12,764 bases of DNA from CAYZPE01 sp964626625 (lineage in GTDB: Bacteria > Patescibacteriota > Minisyncoccia > Phycocordibacterales > CAYZPE01). Positions within the stretch are counted from its first letter, which is position 1. Every line of letters starts with the position of its first letter. The position numbers were made by a program, and so were the translations under genes. Shown in pieces: positions 6,131 to 12,199 of the stretch. The DNA is taken from assembly GCA_964626625.1 (NCBI GenBank), contig CAZVFV010000018.1, positions 1 through 12,764 of the forward strand, given 5' to 3'. The notes beneath the pieces were generated by a model that was not told the DNA's origin, did not search any database, and worked only from the letters and a program-made list of their open reading frames with translations.

Positions 6131-6485
6131 TTCTTTTAAAGAAATAATTGTTACAGTTTGTTTGGTTATTATTGCTATTTTACTTTTGAATCCATTTTAT
6201 TTTTGGATGCCTAATATGCTTTTGATAACCTTGCTCGCAACAAGCCTTATTCTTTTTGGTTTCTTTGCAAGTTTTGTTTTACGTGAATCTGCTTCAGATG
6301 AACGTGAAGGAATGCACCGGATGCTCGCAGGGAGGAATGCATTTCTAGCAGGTTCTGCAGTACTTATGACAGGAATCATTGTGGAGGCATTAGAGCACGC
6401 CGTAAATCCATGGATCGTACTTTCTCTTGTTGTAATGATTGTTGTTAAGATAAGTACGAGACGGTGGACTGATACACATCTATAG
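6120..6485 (+). CDS. Small membrane protein, DUF2178-like
   Basis: A 121-residue protein with about four hydrophobic segments (roughly 9-23, 33-54, 74-90 and 97-111) and a cytoplasm-like charged loop S-A-S-D-E-R-E-G-M-H at 57-66, then A-G-R-N-A. A DERE motif ahead of an alanine-rich helix is characteristic of DUF2178-type proteins often encoded next to small XRE regulators. The ATG at 6120 overlaps the HTH stop codon; an in-frame ATG at 6087 lies deep in the HTH gene and would add non-hydrophobic residues that read as shadow sequence. The protein has no catalytic motif I can recognise. It may transmit a membrane signal to the HTH partner, but that is only inferred from gene pairing. Confidence 0.78.
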   Translation: MKNNSFKEIIVTVCLVIIAILLLNPFYFWMPNMLLITLLATSLILFGFFASFVLRESASDEREGMHRMLAGRNAFLAGSAVLMTGIIVEALEHAVNPWIVLSLVVMIVVKISTRRWTDTHL

Positions 6486-6505
6486 AATCACTGTGTAAAG
6501 CTTGC

Positions 6506-6534
6506 TTTACATATAAAATCTATTTTTATATACT
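6506..6534 (+). promoter_or_regulatory. Promoter of the thiol-redox operon
   Basis: TTTACA (6506-6511) and TATACT (6529-6534) are 17 bp apart, predicting a start near 6541 and an AT-only leader of about 30 nt before the ATG at 6571. The -35 box forms the 3' arm of a small hairpin, TGTAAAG (6494-6500) with CTTTACA (6505-6511), which could be a regulator site or a weak end for the upstream pair. Confidence 0.55.
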
Positions 6535-6570
6535 TATATGTATATTATTTATTAATTTAATTTTTTAAAA

Positions 6571-7098
6571 ATGAAAAGTTCAATAATTGGAGTTGTTGCA
6601 GTTCTCTTAATTGTAGGAGGTGGTTTGTATGTAGTAAGTAATTCTTCTGATAAAAAAGAAGTTACTGATGTGATGATGGAGAAAACATCGGAAAAAGATT
6701 CAATGGTGCAAAAAAGCGATGTTATGGAAAAGGATGATGCAATGATGGTTAAAGGTGAGAGTATGGAAAAAAGTGATGTGATGGTAAAGTCTGGAAATTA
6801 CGAAGTCTATGAACAAAGTAAACTCGCTGTAGCTGATACAGGCGATGTGGTTCTTTTCTTCCATGCAAGTTGGTGTCCAACATGTCGAGCGCTAGATGCA
6901 AACATAAAAGCTAACAGTTCTTCAATACCAGAAGACCTTACTATTCTTGATGTTGATTATGATACTTACTCTGATTTGAAGAAAAAATATGGAGTAAGAT
7001 ATCAGCACACTCTTGTTCAAGTTGACTCAAAAGGGAATTTAATAAAGAAGTGGAGTGGTAGCCCAACACTTTCTTCAATAGTAGAACAAGTTATATAA
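6571..7098 (+). CDS. Membrane-anchored thioredoxin with Met-rich tether
   Basis: A 175-residue extracytoplasmic thioredoxin. Residues 5-23 form an uncleaved anchor or signal. Residues 30-75 are a charged, Met-rich linker (Met at 35, 36, 45, 52, 58, 59, 65 and 71) with an imperfect KSDVM repeat. The thioredoxin domain follows: FFHASWCPTCRALDANIKAN places the redox pair at C102 and C105, and the closing part has VDSKGNLIKKWSG. At the position of the usual cis-proline next to the active site the sequence is R-Y-Q-H-T-L, with H146 instead of Pro; I recall related thioredoxins with YQHT, so this is probably a subfamily trait. It is first in an operon with CcdA (4-nt gap), the probable source of its electrons. 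Substrates are unknown. Confidence 0.9.
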   Translation: MKSSIIGVVAVLLIVGGGLYVVSNSSDKKEVTDVMMEKTSEKDSMVQKSDVMEKDDAMMVKGESMEKSDVMVKSGNYEVYEQSKLAVADTGDVVLFFHASWCPTCRALDANIKANSSSIPEDLTILDVDYDTYSDLKKKYGVRYQHTLVQVDSKGNLIKKWSGSPTLSSIVEQVI

Positions 7099-7102
7099 AC
7101 CA

Positions 7103-7837
7103 ATGATATTACTGCTTATTTCATTTGTTGCAGGAGTCTTGACTGTACTTGCTCCATGCGTACTACCTCTTTTGCCAGTTATTGTGGGAGGTTCTATTTC
7201 TGATGGAAAGGTTAATAAAAGAAAGGCTTTTACCATTATTACTTCTCTTGGAATTTCGATTATTGTTTTTACTCTGCTCCTTAAGGCAAGTACATTATTT
7301 ATCGACATACCTCAAGATTTCTGGAAATGGTTTTCGGGAGGAATTATTATCGCATTAGGTCTTATTACACTTTTTCCAAGTCTCTGGGAGAATAAAATTC
7401 TTGCTCGTTTACAAGCTAAGTCAAATATTCTCCTTGGAAAAGGTGATCAGAAGAAAAGTTTTTGGGGTGATGTAATCGTTGGTGCAGCACTTGGTCCTGT
7501 GTTTTCAACCTGTAGCCCGACGTACTTTATAGTGCTTGCAACAGTACTGCCTCAAAGTCCACTTGTTGGTTTTGTCTATTTACTTGCTTATGCAATCGGA
7601 TTATCTCTTGCACTTCTTTTTGTTGCTCTTGTTGGTCAGAAGGTAATGAGTAAATTAAACATAGCAGCTGATCCAAATGGAATATTTAAACGCACCTTAG
7701 GTGTCGTATTTATTTTAGTAGGCCTCGCCATAGTTACAGGTTTTGATAAGAGAGTTGAAACCTCAATTCTGGACTCAGGTTTATTTGATGTGACAAAAAT
7801 AGAGCAAAAATTACTTGAATTAAACAATGAAAAATAA
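7103..7837 (+). CDS. ccdA: CcdA/DsbD-family transmembrane electron carrier
   Basis: A 244-residue integral membrane protein that carries reducing equivalents from cytoplasmic thioredoxin to extracytoplasmic thioredoxin-like partners. It has about six membrane segments. The two redox cysteines are in place: C19 in APCVLPLLPVIVGG and C137 in LGPVFSTCSPTYF, each at the start of a three-helix half, as in CcdA and the DsbD beta domain. The ATG at 7103 lies 4 nt after the upstream thioredoxin. The last 11 nt overlap the start of the DipZ-like gene, so the three genes form one translational unit. The charged tail after about residue 212 is longer than in minimal CcdA proteins. A dedicated cytochrome c pathway is not evident here; general thiol reduction is more likely. 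Confidence 0.93.
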   Translation: MILLLISFVAGVLTVLAPCVLPLLPVIVGGSISDGKVNKRKAFTIITSLGISIIVFTLLLKASTLFIDIPQDFWKWFSGGIIIALGLITLFPSLWENKILARLQAKSNILLGKGDQKKSFWGDVIVGAALGPVFSTCSPTYFIVLATVLPQSPLVGFVYLLAYAIGLSLALLFVALVGQKVMSKLNIAADPNGIFKRTLGVVFILVGLAIVTGFDKRVETSILDSGLFDVTKIEQKLLELNNEK

Positions 7838-8894
7838 ATTAGAATTTATTCTTGGCGTATTCTTAGTTGGTCTCATTCTTTTAGTTGGTGGAATTTATTA
7901 CTTCTCTCCTAAAAAAGAAAAAAAATTAGAAACTTTTTCGGATACATTCTTAACTCTTGAGGAAAAAGATAAGGCTTTTAAAAGGGCTATCCCAATAAGT
8001 TCTCCCGATGGTTTTGTTAATACAGAAGGAAAACCTATAACCCTTGAAGAATTAAAAGGGAAAAAAGTGGTTCTTTTAGATATTTGGACATATAGCTGTA
8101 TTAATTGTCAGCGGACACTTCCATATATAAATGAATGGTATGAAGATTATAAAGATCAAGGACTTGAAATTATTGGCCTTCATACACCAGAATTTGCTTT
8201 TGAGAAAGTTCAAAAGAATGTGGAAGATGCTGTGAAAAAGTTTGATATACAATATCCTGTTGTACTCGACAATGATTTTTCAACATGGAGAGCGTATGGT
8301 AATCAGTATTGGCCAAGAAAGTATCTCATAGATATAGATGGCTTTGTTATATATGATCACATTGGTGAAGGAGGGTACGAAGAAACTCGAAAAGCTATTG
8401 AGTACGCACTTAAGGAACGTAATCAAAAACTTGGTATACAAGAAGATGTTGTTTCTGCAGAAAGCAGAGTATCTACACAGGTAAATAAAAAAGTTGGTAG
8501 TCCAGAAATTTATTTTGGCTCGTTTAGAAATGAACACCTTGGAAATGGAACTCCTTTTGTTTTAGGAGAAAAAGAGTTTGTGATACCAGATAAGATTTCT
8601 CCTAACGCTGTATATCTTGAAGGTACTTGGGATATTGCATCTGAGTATAGTCAAAATAAGACAAAAAATTCTGAAGTAGTTTTCGCGTATGAGGCACGTA
8701 ACGTGTATATGGTCGCTGGTTCGAAGTTGCCAGTTCAAGTAGAAGTGTATAAGGACGATGTCCTCATACAAACAATAATTATTTCAAATGAAGGGCTTTA
8801 TAGTTTACTTGAAGATGAAGTTTCAGGAACCCATACTTTACGTTTACGAATTCTCTCACCGAACCTTGAATTATTTACTTTTACGTTCGGGTAA
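7827..8894 (+). CDS. DipZ-type thioredoxin with C-terminal beta domain
   Basis: A 355-residue membrane-anchored (hydrophobic about 7-25) extracytoplasmic redox protein. Residues about 55-200 are an AhpC/TlpA-like thioredoxin domain: DIWTYSCINCQRTLPYINEW sets C91-I-N-C94, IIGLHTPEFAFEK follows, and the YWPRKYLID segment supplies the cis-proline (P163). This WTYSCINC pattern is that of DipZ proteins. Residues from about 223 (GSPEIYFGS) to the C-terminal FTFTFG form the carbohydrate-binding-like beta domain found in DipZ. In mycobacterial DipZ a CcdA-like membrane part is fused ahead of these domains; here that part is the separate upstream gene, overlapping by 11 nt. It should receive electrons from CcdA; its substrate, perhaps mis-oxidised envelope proteins or peroxide, is not determined. 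Confidence 0.92.
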   Translation: MKNKLEFILGVFLVGLILLVGGIYYFSPKKEKKLETFSDTFLTLEEKDKAFKRAIPISSPDGFVNTEGKPITLEELKGKKVVLLDIWTYSCINCQRTLPYINEWYEDYKDQGLEIIGLHTPEFAFEKVQKNVEDAVKKFDIQYPVVLDNDFSTWRAYGNQYWPRKYLIDIDGFVIYDHIGEGGYEETRKAIEYALKERNQKLGIQEDVVSAESRVSTQVNKKVGSPEIYFGSFRNEHLGNGTPFVLGEKEFVIPDKISPNAVYLEGTWDIASEYSQNKTKNSEVVFAYEARNVYMVAGSKLPVQVEVYKDDVLIQTIIISNEGLYSLLEDEVSGTHTLRLRILSPNLELFTFTFG

Positions 8895-8921
8895 GGGTCC
8901 TCTGTAAAATCAAAGACTCTT

Positions 8922-8930
8922 TGTTATACT
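8922..8930 (+). promoter_or_regulatory. Extended -10 upstream of the RnfD-like remnant
   Basis: TG-T-TATACT at 8922-8930 is an extended -10 box, 18 nt before the ATG at 8949. It lies in the loop of a 9-bp inverted repeat (AATCAAAGA 8908-8916, TCTTTGATT 8938-8946). The promoter appears to survive although the gene behind it is broken. Confidence 0.35.
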
Positions 8931-8948
8931 AAGCAGATCTTTGATTAT

Positions 8949-9080
8949 ATGTACAGTCTTACTATTATAGATAGGTTCTTGAATTCAGTCACAATGTATA
9001 AACTTGTTTTATACGGTCTTTTAATCTTGTCCGGTGTTTCTATTCTTCTTGGTTTTGGGTTTATAGTAAAAAAACAGTAA
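8949..9080 (+). pseudogene. N-terminal fragment of an RnfD-like membrane protein
   Basis: A 43-codon open stretch with one membrane segment: IDRFLNSVTMYKLVLYGLLI, then a hydrophobic run to IVKKQ and a stop. The I-D-x-F-L-x-x-(V/I)-TMY-(K/R)-LVLY pattern resembles the start of RnfD/NqrB-like subunits that I recall from Candidate Phyla Radiation genomes, normally near 300 aa with several further helices. Only the first helix is left. The reading frame stops just past an A7 run (9068-9074), where the next frame continues as an ApbE-like C-terminus, so a large deletion seems to have joined the two. The RnfD call rests on a short match. A functional micro-protein cannot be excluded, but the adjoining remnant makes decay more likely. 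Confidence 0.5.
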
Positions 9081-9229
9081 CAGCAGATGCTCTCGCAACA
9101 TCCTTATTTTTTGTTTCACCAGAAAAATTTGAGACAGAGTATGACTTCCAATATTGTTTGATAAATAAAGATAAAAACATAAAAAAATCAGCCGGTTTTG
9201 AGGCTGATTTTTTATTAAATAATTTTTGA
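9071..9229 (+). pseudogene. C-terminal fragment of ApbE (FAD:protein FMN transferase)
   Basis: From the A7 run the frame reads TVTADALATSLFFVSPEKFE, then Y-x-Y-C-L-I-N-K-D-K-N and KKSAGF-x-ADFL, ending at TGA 9227-9229. This matches the end of ApbE, where a (T)ADALAT-(A/S)-LFV segment is followed by xPEK and a strand pair like LLIDKDGKIxxSxGF. The front three quarters, including the FAD-binding region, are absent, and no start codon of its own is evident. Its last codons run into the shared terminator at 9182-9213. ApbE attaches FMN to Ser/Thr of FMN-binding domains, and the adjacent minus-strand gene encodes one, which supports the call. Confidence 0.62.
9182..9213. terminator. Bidirectional terminator between convergent genes
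   Basis: AAAAAATCAGCC (9182-9193) pairs with GGCTGATTTTTT (9202-9213) around an 8-nt loop, with a T-run on both strands. It serves the plus-strand thiol-redox operon and remnant, and the minus-strand FMN-binding gene ending at 9237. Confidence 0.87.
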
Positions 9230-9236
9230 ATTAAAA

Positions 9237-9716
9237 TTAAATAAGAGCCTCCGTTTTTATTTTTATCAGTGCATCCTTAAAGCCTTTTGAAGTTAATGAT
9301 GATCCATTTACTACAGTGAGAGAGAATGTGTTCATATCTTTACCAGTAATAGCTGTTACAAAACCTTCAGAAAATAACCCTTGCATTTTTTTACTTGTCG
9401 GATGTATAGCTTTGCCTTCAAAGATTCCCTTTGTAATGACGTCATCCTTAAGAGTAAGAGTTATAACAATCTCCTCTGTTCCTGCTGGTGAAATATAGTT
9501 TCCTGTTGCTGTATATGTCCCGTCGTTATATTTTTTACGATCTATTGGAGTGGTGTTTTGGGTTGTTTCAGTGGCACCTGTTGTGGTTGTTATAGGGTTT
9601 CCTTCTGGTGGTAGGTTATTATCTTTAAATTTAAGAAATATAAAGGCAATGAGAGTAATAATAAGTAATCCTATAATTATTTTTAAACCCACTTTTTTTT
9701 CTTGTTGTGTATCCAT
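9237..9716 (-). CDS. FMN-binding domain protein, membrane-anchored
   Basis: A 159-residue extracytoplasmic protein: hydrophobic anchor at about 10-28, a Thr-rich linker at about 42-58, then an FMN-binding (RnfG/NqrC-like) domain beginning at K-Y-N-D-GTYTATGNYISPAG. The C-terminal flavin-attachment region reads V-V-N-G-S-S-L-T-S-K-G-F-K-D-AL (N137 to L150); ApbE targets normally read SGA(S/T)-x-TS, so S140 is the candidate acceptor in a drifted motif. The start at 9716 is chosen because a -10 box at 9765-9770 puts transcription near 9758, downstream of the alternative ATG at 9791, and because an anchor close to the N-terminus is typical. Fragments of RnfD-like and ApbE genes lie next door, so its electron partners and modifying enzyme appear lost locally; they may exist elsewhere. 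Confidence 0.82.
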   Translation of the reverse strand: MDTQQEKKVGLKIIIGLLIITLIAFIFLKFKDNNLPPEGNPITTTTGATETTQNTTPIDRKKYNDGTYTATGNYISPAGTEEIVITLTLKDDVITKGIFEGKAIHPTSKKMQGLFSEGFVTAITGKDMNTFSLTVVNGSSLTSKGFKDALIKIKTEALI

Positions 9717-9764
9717 GTAATAGATTCTTTTTCTTAAATAATTTTTAAAACGAGTACGATACAT

Positions 9765-9773
9765 ATCATACCA
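9765..9773 (-). promoter_or_regulatory. Extended -10 for the FMN-binding gene
   Basis: On the minus strand TG-G-TATGAT occupies 9773-9765, an extended -10. It predicts a start near 9758 and a leader of about 41 nt, so the gene need not depend on lexA read-through. No clear -35 is seen. Confidence 0.38.
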
Positions 9774-9803
9774 TAAGAGATTTTCCTGCATAGATTTGTT
9801 TTA

Positions 9804-10481
9804 TTACGACTTTACAATACTTACTACTTTGCCATTTATCATGAATTCATCATCTGGATGAAGGAAAATGGGCTTATGTTTAGGGTTTTTTGACTCTGAA
9901 ATAAGTACAGGCTGTCCTGTTTTTTCCTCTATTTTAAAACGCTTAATATTTGCAAAACCATTTATGATTGAGAGTACATAATCTCCATTTAGAGGAGTTC
10001 TATCATTTCCATCAATGAGTACTAAGTCACCATCATCGATGTGTTTACCTTTAATGTCGGCTCGATTCATAGAATCTCCCTCAGCACGAATTACAAAAAA
10101 TCCAGGAACTTTGGGTAGAATATTTCTTGGAAGTTTGAGATATCCTTCGATGTGTTCATCAGCAAAAATGTTTGCTGGGCCACAATTCGCTGCTCCAACA
10201 ATTGGAACTGAAACAGAGTCAATGTTTTGGTGGGCGAGTGTTGGTATGGCACTAAAGTTATTATTTTTAACTTTAAAGCCTCGAGGAACACCACTGTCTT
10301 TTTTCTTTTTTTCTATGTAACCCTTTTTTTCTAATGCAGAAATATAGTAATGGGCAGTTGAGACAGATGCGAGCTTAAACTGCTTGCATATTTCTTCAAG
10401 GGAAGGGGAAATACCGTTCTTATTTCCGTAATTAGTAATAAAATCTAAGATCTGTTTTTGTTGTTTTGTAAGTGTATTCAT
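9804..10481 (-). CDS. lexA: LexA-type SOS repressor (S24 autopeptidase)
   Basis: A 225-residue repressor. Residues 1-70 are the LexA winged helix (TKQQKQILDFI ... GISPSLEEICKQFKLAS ... ALEKKGYIEK). Residues about 90-225 are the S24 peptidase domain: the self-cleavage site is A-A-N-C100-G101-P, the nucleophile S137 lies in AEGDSM, and the general base is K180 in ANIKRF. Cleavage is predicted at Cys-Gly, as in UmuD, instead of the Ala-Gly of E. coli LexA. The Ser-Lys spacing of 43 is longer than the 37 of E. coli LexA because of inserted loops, including NRADIKGKHID after the nucleophile. RecA filaments would trigger cleavage and relieve repression after DNA damage (family knowledge). Repeated TAGAAAC sites in its promoter suggest autorepression. 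The divergent neighbour is the efflux adaptor gene. Confidence 0.92.
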   Translation of the reverse strand: MNTLTKQQKQILDFITNYGNKNGISPSLEEICKQFKLASVSTAHYYISALEKKGYIEKKKKDSGVPRGFKVKNNNFSAIPTLAHQNIDSVSVPIVGAANCGPANIFADEHIEGYLKLPRNILPKVPGFFVIRAEGDSMNRADIKGKHIDDGDLVLIDGNDRTPLNGDYVLSIINGFANIKRFKIEEKTGQPVLISESKNPKHKPIFLHPDDEFMINGKVVSIVKS

Positions 10482-10490
10482 ATTAGAAGT

Positions 10491-10535
10491 TAGTTTCTAT
10501 ATTTACTATTATATATAGAAACTGTTTAGAAACAA
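10491..10535 (-). promoter_or_regulatory. lexA promoter with candidate LexA operator repeats
   Basis: Minus-strand -35 TTGTTT (10535-10530) and -10 TATAAT (10513-10508) have a 16-bp spacer, predicting a start near 10501 and a leader of about 20 nt. An 11-bp inverted repeat, AGTTTCTATAT (10492-10502) and ATATAGAAACT (10513-10523), brackets the -10. A third TAGAAAC copy (10527-10533) repeats 10516-10522 exactly 11 bp away, one helical turn, and overlaps the -35. Half-sites covering both boxes suit an autoregulatory operator. Confidence 0.6.
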
Positions 10536-10585
10536 ATATACTTATCCACATGGGTAATTAGTCAAGTATTACAATAGTAAAAAAC

Positions 10586-10614
10586 TTAACTAAACGTTTT
10601 GTTTTTGCTAGAAT
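10586..10614 (+). promoter_or_regulatory. Promoter of the efflux operon
   Basis: TTAACT (10586-10591), a 17-bp spacer and TAGAAT (10609-10614), with an extended TG at 10606-10607, give a good promoter. Transcription should start near 10621, leaving about 26 nt before the ATG at 10647. A perfect 14-bp palindrome ATCATTTAAATGAT (10625-10638) lies in that leader, and TAATCAT occurs at 10614-10620 and 10623-10629. Confidence 0.55.
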
Positions 10615-10646
10615 AATCATCCTAATCATTTAAATGATCTTTTATT

Positions 10647-12197
10647 ATGAAAAAAATTATTACATGGGCAACAGGTCTTAAATGGTCTACCGTTATTGTT
10701 GGACTTTTGATTATTGGAGGCGCCTTTCTTTTATTTGGTGGTAAGAGTAACGAAATTAATGAAACACTTACAGTTGAACGTAGTGATTTTGTAAAACAAG
10801 TTTTTGTTTCTGGTAATGTTCAAGCTACTAATAATGTTGAACTTGGATTTGCTCAAAGTGGGCGAATTTCTCGTGTGTATGTAAAGGTTGGAGATTTTGT
10901 ATATTCAGGATCAGTTTTAGCTGAAATTGAAAACGGAGATTTACGAGCAAATATTCTTCAAAAACAAGCAGCGCTTGAAACAGAAGAAGCAAAACTTGCG
11001 TCTCTTAAAGAAGGTGTGCGTTCTGAGGAGCTTGCAGTAAAAGAATCTCAGGTTGTAAAAGATGAAGAGTCTCTTCTTCAAGCAAATCAAGAATTAGTAA
11101 ATACTATACGTGACGCCTACAGAGATGCTGATGATGCTGTCCGTAATCAAATTGATCAATTTATGAGTAATCCTCGAAGTGCAACACCTCAAATAAGTTT
11201 TGTGGTATCAGATTCAAATCTAAAAAATCGAATTGAATCAGAAAGAGTAGTTATTGAATTAGCTCTTACTGATTGGCAAAATGATGTTTTTGCACTTACT
11301 TCAAATGAAAACCTTACTACAGCCCAAATAAAGGCACGAAATATTCTTTCTGATGTGGCTGGAATTTTAGCTGATGCTAACTCAGCTTTAAATCAAGGAA
11401 TAGGAACTTCATCCGATTTTGCTTTATGGATTGTTGATATTTCTAATGCACGAACTTCTATAAATACAGCAATCTCATCTCTTACAACAGCTGTGACTGC
11501 ACAAAAAAATGCCCAAGCTTCACTTATTATTTCTAAAAAGAATTTAAGTCTTACTTTAGCTGGATCAAGTCAATCTGATATTAATGCTCAAGCTGCTCGA
11601 GTAAAATCAGCTGAAGCAGATGTTGTGAATGCTCGAGCTCAACTTCTAAAGACACTAATCATAGCTCCTTTTAGTGGTAAGGTGATTAAGGTAGAAAGTA
11701 AGGTTGGGGGTGTTGCTCGTACAGACGTTGTACAGGTCGCACTTATAAGTGCAGGAGGTTTTGAAATCGAAAGTTATGTTCCTGAAGTTGATATTGCTGA
11801 TATAAAGATTGATGACTTAGCTTCTGTAACACTTGATGCTTATGGAGAAGAAGTTATTTTTGATGCTAAGATTGCTTCAATTGAACCAGCAGAAACTGTT
11901 CGTGATGGCGTCTCGACATATAAAACAATTCTTAATTTTATGAATCAAGACGAAAGGATTTTTTCAGGCATGACCGCTAATGTGATAATTACCACCGAAC
12001 AGAAAAAAGATGTAATTTCTATTCCTCAGCGTATTGTAGAGACCAAAGCTGACGGTACGCGAATTGTGCAGGTCAAAGAAGATGGTGTTGTGTCTGATCG
12101 TGAGGTAGTCACAGGGAAGGTTTCTTCGCTTGGTCAAATAGAGATCATTTCAGGTCTTCAGGTTGGAGATGTTGTCGTACTTACGGAGTCAAAGTAA
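10647..12197 (+). CDS. MacA/HlyD-type efflux adaptor (periplasmic-adaptor family)
   Basis: A 516-residue membrane-anchored adaptor for a tripartite-like or ABC export system. A single N-terminal membrane segment (about 15-31) is followed by the first lipoyl half (VSGNVQATNNVELGFAQSG ... VKVGDFVYSGSVLAEIE, about 54-95). A long Ala/Gln/Ser-rich helical hairpin runs from about 100 to 330, longer than in many MacA proteins, with an inserted helical stretch at about 150-290. The second lipoyl half (TLIIAPFSGKVIKVESKVGG), a beta barrel and a membrane-proximal domain (GDVVVLTESK end) complete the fold. The next gene, a MacB-like permease, starts 3 nt later, so the pair probably forms one exporter. 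In an organism without an outer membrane the adaptor would act at the outer face of the cytoplasmic membrane. The substrate is not predictable. Confidence 0.92.
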   Translation: MKKIITWATGLKWSTVIVGLLIIGGAFLLFGGKSNEINETLTVERSDFVKQVFVSGNVQATNNVELGFAQSGRISRVYVKVGDFVYSGSVLAEIENGDLRANILQKQAALETEEAKLASLKEGVRSEELAVKESQVVKDEESLLQANQELVNTIRDAYRDADDAVRNQIDQFMSNPRSATPQISFVVSDSNLKNRIESERVVIELALTDWQNDVFALTSNENLTTAQIKARNILSDVAGILADANSALNQGIGTSSDFALWIVDISNARTSINTAISSLTTAVTAQKNAQASLIISKKNLSLTLAGSSQSDINAQAARVKSAEADVVNARAQLLKTLIIAPFSGKVIKVESKVGGVARTDVVQVALISAGGFEIESYVPEVDIADIKIDDLASVTLDAYGEEVIFDAKIASIEPAETVRDGVSTYKTILNFMNQDERIFSGMTANVIITTEQKKDVISIPQRIVETKADGTRIVQVKEDGVVSDREVVTGKVSSLGQIEIISGLQVGDVVVLTESK

Positions 12198-12199
12198 CC

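Noticed and set aside
9316..9498. Plus-strand open frame opposite the FMN-binding gene
   Set aside because: Shadow of the minus-strand coding region, which has the domain, anchor and promoter.
10015..10320. 101-codon plus-strand frame opposite lexA
   Set aside because: Antisense shadow of a gene with intact catalytic residues; no promoter or domain supports it.
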